DNA of 64,000 nucleotides. Origin: Peribacillus frigoritolerans. GTDB lineage: Bacteria > Bacillota > Bacilli > Bacillales > Bacillaceae. Each line of letters starts with the position of its first letter. Positions within the stretch are counted from its first letter, which is position 1. The notes below the pieces were generated by a model that was given only the letters and a program-made list of their open reading frames with translations, did no database searches and had not been told where the DNA came from. This document shows, piece by piece, positions 61,424-64,000 of the stretch. A program made the position numbers and the translations under genes. Location: contig NZ_SMZY01000003.1 in assembly GCF_004358755.1 (NCBI RefSeq), forward strand, positions 496,001 to 560,000. The letters are read 5' to 3'.

Positions 61424-63325
61424 ATTAAGGTTTACGAAGCCAAAACTCTTGTGTCTGCAATGGAAAAGCGGGCCAGGCAATACGAAGATCTGAAAGAACA
61501 AATCAATCACCTCAAAAAACAATTTTTAGACATTGCAAACTCCGGTGATGAATTTCAGGGAAAAGGAGCAGAAGCGATCAAAGGCTTTTACTCCGCCCAA
61601 GCAGACGTTGCAGAAGCATGGATCAGACTGATTGATAAGAACATTGCCTTTTTCAAAGGGGTTGAGGGCGACACGGAAGATGCCAAGCTGACTGGCAGTA
61701 CGTTCGTCCAGCTGCCTTTTCTTGAAGAAAACATTCCAAGAGAGCAGGACCGGGCAAGGGAAATGGTGGAAGACCAGCAAAGCTCCCTCGGGTCCATCCT
61801 GCACAGCATTGATGACTTGGTCTCCCTGCCTGTTTTTTCAACAGAAACATTTAACGACTATATGGACAAAGCGGATAAAAAGCGGACAGAGACGATTAAC
61901 GCCGTCAATCAGCTCGATCAGACTCTTACTGAAGAGTACGCTATTTCCGAATATGACCAGCAGTATCTCGCCGGCCTTTTCGGCCAGCTGCTCGAATCCT
62001 CGCGTCAGGGAAGCAGCATCACACCGGTTCACTTTGATGCAAATGCCTATAAAAACAGCGACATCTATAAGATGAAATCAGAAATCGAAAACAGCTCCAA
62101 AGAATACCTCGCCTTCAAAGCGGAACAGGCAGAGGCACGAAGACAAATGAAAATCGCCCAGGACCTCGAAGCCCGCCCATGGTACGAAAAAGCCTGGGAC
62201 ACAACCAAAACCTTTACCGGCGAAGTATCCGGCTACTATGACTTTAAGCGTGCCACAGAAGGCGTCGACCCCGTCACCGGTGAAAAACTCACAGAAGCTC
62301 AGCGCATAACCGCCGGAGCCATGGCAACCGCCGGCTTAGTCCCCGTCGTAGGCTGGGCAGGTCGAGCTTTCAAAGGCGGCACCGCCATCTACAAAAGCGT
62401 TAAGGCCTACAACGCCGCCGACCATGCCCTTGATGCATACAAAACATCCAAATCCTTCAGCACGCTGCAGAAAACCGAAATGGGCATATACGGACTCGTT
62501 TCCGCAAATGGACTAGGTGAGGCTGTACTTGGCAAAGACATGTTCGGGAACCAGCTCACAGACCAGCAAAGACAGCAGAGCCTCATGCAGGCTCTCGGAA
62601 TTCTCGGAGTCGGCGGAGCAGCCTACGGATGGGACAAACTTGCTGCTAAAAACGGGTATATGCTGCCGGTCAGCAATCAGTATGTGAATCAGAAGATTGA
62701 GAATGCGCATGCGATTTTGAAAGATATTAGGAAAAAAGTTGGGAGTGTCCCGGTTCCAATTCCGGTTCCAGTAAGACAGGCAACAGGTTTGGGGATGAAT
62801 ATGCTGCCTGGTTTGGAGTATAGGTCTTTAAGTGAGATTGTTGTTTGGGCGAAGAGTAGTTTGGCTGTTAAGGGTTTAGGTAAAGATGTTAAGATTGATT
62901 TTGATTTAATAAAGAAATATATAAGAGACGTTGAATCAAGAACAGGAAGAGAATTGCCTAAGAATCAGATTGAAAAATTGAAGGAAGCGCTAAGAAATAA
63001 AGATTATAAAAAAATGACACCTATAGAAACAGCTAAACACCGAGCAAAATTTGATAAAATGAAAAATAAAGTAATTAAAGAATGGGAAGAAAATACAGGT
63101 CAAAAGTGGCCAGTTTATAGTGAAAATGTAATTTCAGAGAAAACCGGTAAAATAATCAGGAAACAAGGAGATATGTATGATGCTCATCATGTAATTGAAA
63201 ATACTTTTGGAGGAGAACATGACTGGTGGAATATTCATCCTGCAAAATTTCCAAATGAGCATCAAGCTGGTATTCATGGAGCAGGTTCACCAGCAAATAC
63301 ACTTTTTAAAGGAGGTAAACAGTAA
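61424..63325 (+). CDS. LXG-domain polymorphic toxin with HNH-like nuclease tip
   Basis: About 633 residues. N-terminal LXG domain for type VII secretion (IKVYEAKTLVSAMEKRARQ, FQGKGAEAIKGFY) to about 245, then a pretoxin region (VDPVTGEKLTEAQRITAG, GLVPVVGWAGRAFKGG, GYGLVSANG-type helices) to about 415. The C-terminal toxin has DAHHVIENTFGGEHDWWNIHPA and HQAGIHGAGSP, an HNH/WHH-like nuclease pattern. The conserved LXG start (MKVYEAKTL in relatives) is only reached with an ATT at 61424, eight bases after GGGAGG; no ATG, GTG or TTG lies between that ribosome site and 61451. The immunity gene begins at the stop codon. The last quarter is visibly more AT-rich than the rest. Confidence 0.87.
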   Translation: MKVYEAKTLVSAMEKRARQYEDLKEQINHLKKQFLDIANSGDEFQGKGAEAIKGFYSAQADVAEAWIRLIDKNIAFFKGVEGDTEDAKLTGSTFVQLPFLEENIPREQDRAREMVEDQQSSLGSILHSIDDLVSLPVFSTETFNDYMDKADKKRTETINAVNQLDQTLTEEYAISEYDQQYLAGLFGQLLESSRQGSSITPVHFDANAYKNSDIYKMKSEIENSSKEYLAFKAEQAEARRQMKIAQDLEARPWYEKAWDTTKTFTGEVSGYYDFKRATEGVDPVTGEKLTEAQRITAGAMATAGLVPVVGWAGRAFKGGTAIYKSVKAYNAADHALDAYKTSKSFSTLQKTEMGIYGLVSANGLGEAVLGKDMFGNQLTDQQRQQSLMQALGILGVGGAAYGWDKLAAKNGYMLPVSNQYVNQKIENAHAILKDIRKKVGSVPVPIPVPVRQATGLGMNMLPGLEYRSLSEIVVWAKSSLAVKGLGKDVKIDFDLIKKYIRDVESRTGRELPKNQIEKLKEALRNKDYKKMTPIETAKHRAKFDKMKNKVIKEWEENTGQKWPVYSENVISEKTGKIIRKQGDMYDAHHVIENTFGGEHDWWNIHPAKFPNEHQAGIHGAGSPANTLFKGGKQ

Positions 63326-63765
63326 TGGACTATAAATTTATTGAGACAAATCATGAAAACACTTTTTATCCAGTAACTGAAAACGAAATAGAAGCGGCTG
63401 AGAAGGAACTCAATTTAAAGTTTCCTGAGGAGTTAATTAATTTCTACGTAAAGGTTGGCTACGGATTTATTAAAGGTTCAGAGTTTAATATTAATCGTCT
63501 AATGGATCCTTCTTCAGTTAGGGATTTCAGGTTAAGAGTTAATGATTTTGAGTATTATCCCGACATTGAAATCTATGAAGAATTTGAAAGTGATAAATTA
63601 ATATTTTTTGAAGGCAGTGAATCAGCTTTAATGTCAATAGAATTAAATAAAAAGAATAGAAGTCCAGTTTACTATTACGATATTCAAATTGCGTCTTCTC
63701 TTGAAGAATTTTTAAGAAAAATAGTAGAAAATGATAAATATTATTTGGAATTACTACCTAATTAA
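63325..63765 (+). CDS. SMI1/KNR4-family immunity protein
   Basis: A 146-residue cytoplasmic protein of the SUKH superfamily: TENEIEAAEKELNLKFPEELINFYVKVGYG is the typical start, and ASSLEEFLRKIV the end. In LXG systems such proteins bind and neutralise the toxin encoded directly upstream. The ATG overlaps the toxin stop by one base (TAATG), and GGAGG in the toxin end is the ribosome site. B. subtilis yobL-yobK has the same arrangement. AT-rich like the toxin tip. Confidence 0.88.
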   Translation: MDYKFIETNHENTFYPVTENEIEAAEKELNLKFPEELINFYVKVGYGFIKGSEFNINRLMDPSSVRDFRLRVNDFEYYPDIEIYEEFESDKLIFFEGSESALMSIELNKKNRSPVYYYDIQIASSLEEFLRKIVENDKYYLELLPN

Positions 63766-63939
63766 GATCGATCATATTTGTAGACGTCCTAAGATAAGAG
63801 TTGAAAGAAAAGGGTAAAATTATGAATATCGTACAGGTAGCTAACTATTTTATATAATGTAGCCGATTCACTAATCGCTACTACTGTCTTCACGGTTCGG
63901 GACTTCAACTCTATAGAATGTGTGCATGCCTGGCACGCC

Positions 63940-63983
63940 AAAAAGCCAAAGGACACTTCCTGAACGTGTTCTTTGGCTTTTTA
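63940..63983. terminator. Bidirectional terminator after the immunity gene
   Basis: Stem AAAAAGCCAAAGGACAC / GTGTTCTTTGGCTTTTT (one mismatch) with a 9-nt loop. The 170 bases between the immunity gene and this hairpin hold no credible gene. Confidence 0.85.
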
Positions 63984-64000
63984 TCTAATATCTTAGTTTC

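Noticed and set aside
63822-63857. Tiny gene MNIVQVANYFI after the immunity gene
   Set aside because: Only 11 codons. It has a ribosome-like AAAAGGG and resembles a glycosyltransferase N-terminus, but nothing continues; at most a remnant.

Overview
The window reads as a low-to-mid GC Gram-positive chromosome of the family Bacillaceae. The evidence is a tagO/mnaA/tagGH wall-polymer set, LytR-CpsA-Psr (LCP) ligases, gtaB and tuaD, a LytABC-like autolysin operon, a ComK-type competence regulator, an LXG toxin with its immunity gene, strong GGAGG ribosome binding sites, frequent TTG starts, and several near-consensus sigma-A promoters. Nearly everything concerns the cell envelope.

Layout. 1-9.0 kb: a truncated LCP ligase, tagO, three GT4 glycosyltransferases, mnaA and a short ABC-2 polysaccharide exporter (permease plus ATPase). 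9.16-9.73 kb: a tandem array of eleven 52-bp units with an internal dyad. 9.9-16.7 kb: a minus-strand operon of methyltransferase, GT2/GT-B fusion, GT4 and UDP-ManNAc dehydrogenase; the methyltransferase and the fusion share an unusual C-terminal motif. 16.8-21.1 kb: a five-SH3 amidase and the gtaB-tuaD pair for UDP-glucuronate. 21.5-36.5 kb: a surface-protein block in which five proteins carry three cell-wall-binding type 2 (CWB2) repeats each (SpoIID/LytB type, two-domain amidase, Vpr-type protease, lytic transglycosylase, NlpC/P60), plus a lipoprotein and an SGNH-like protein. 36.7-42.2 kb: a sortase-type leucine-rich-repeat protein, divergent from a second LCP ligase.

42.3-54.3 kb is the most notable part. 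A minus-strand eight-gene operon encodes a complete CMP-Kdo pathway (kdsD, kdsA, kdsC, kdsB), a KpsS-like and two KpsC-like Kdo transferases (one fused to TPRs and a sialyltransferase/GT29-like domain), and a HIT protein. It is divergent from a canonical tagGH exporter; each side has its own recognisable promoter. Kdo is classically a Gram-negative LPS and group 2 capsule sugar. Finding the whole route plus the poly-Kdo linker enzymes beside a teichoic-acid-type exporter, LCP ligases and CWB2 proteins suggests a Kdo-containing wall or capsule polymer in a Gram-positive. That is inference, but every enzyme class is recognisable from sequence motifs.

54.3-64 kb holds a SEC-C/TPR protein, a metallophosphoesterase, a ComK homologue, small hypotheticals, a secreted subtilase, and an LXG polymorphic toxin (apparently starting at ATT) with a SMI1/KNR4 immunity protein.

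Several intergenic regions carry members of two dispersed repeat families typical of Bacillaceae genomes. No tRNA, rRNA, CRISPR array, transposase or riboswitch was recognised.
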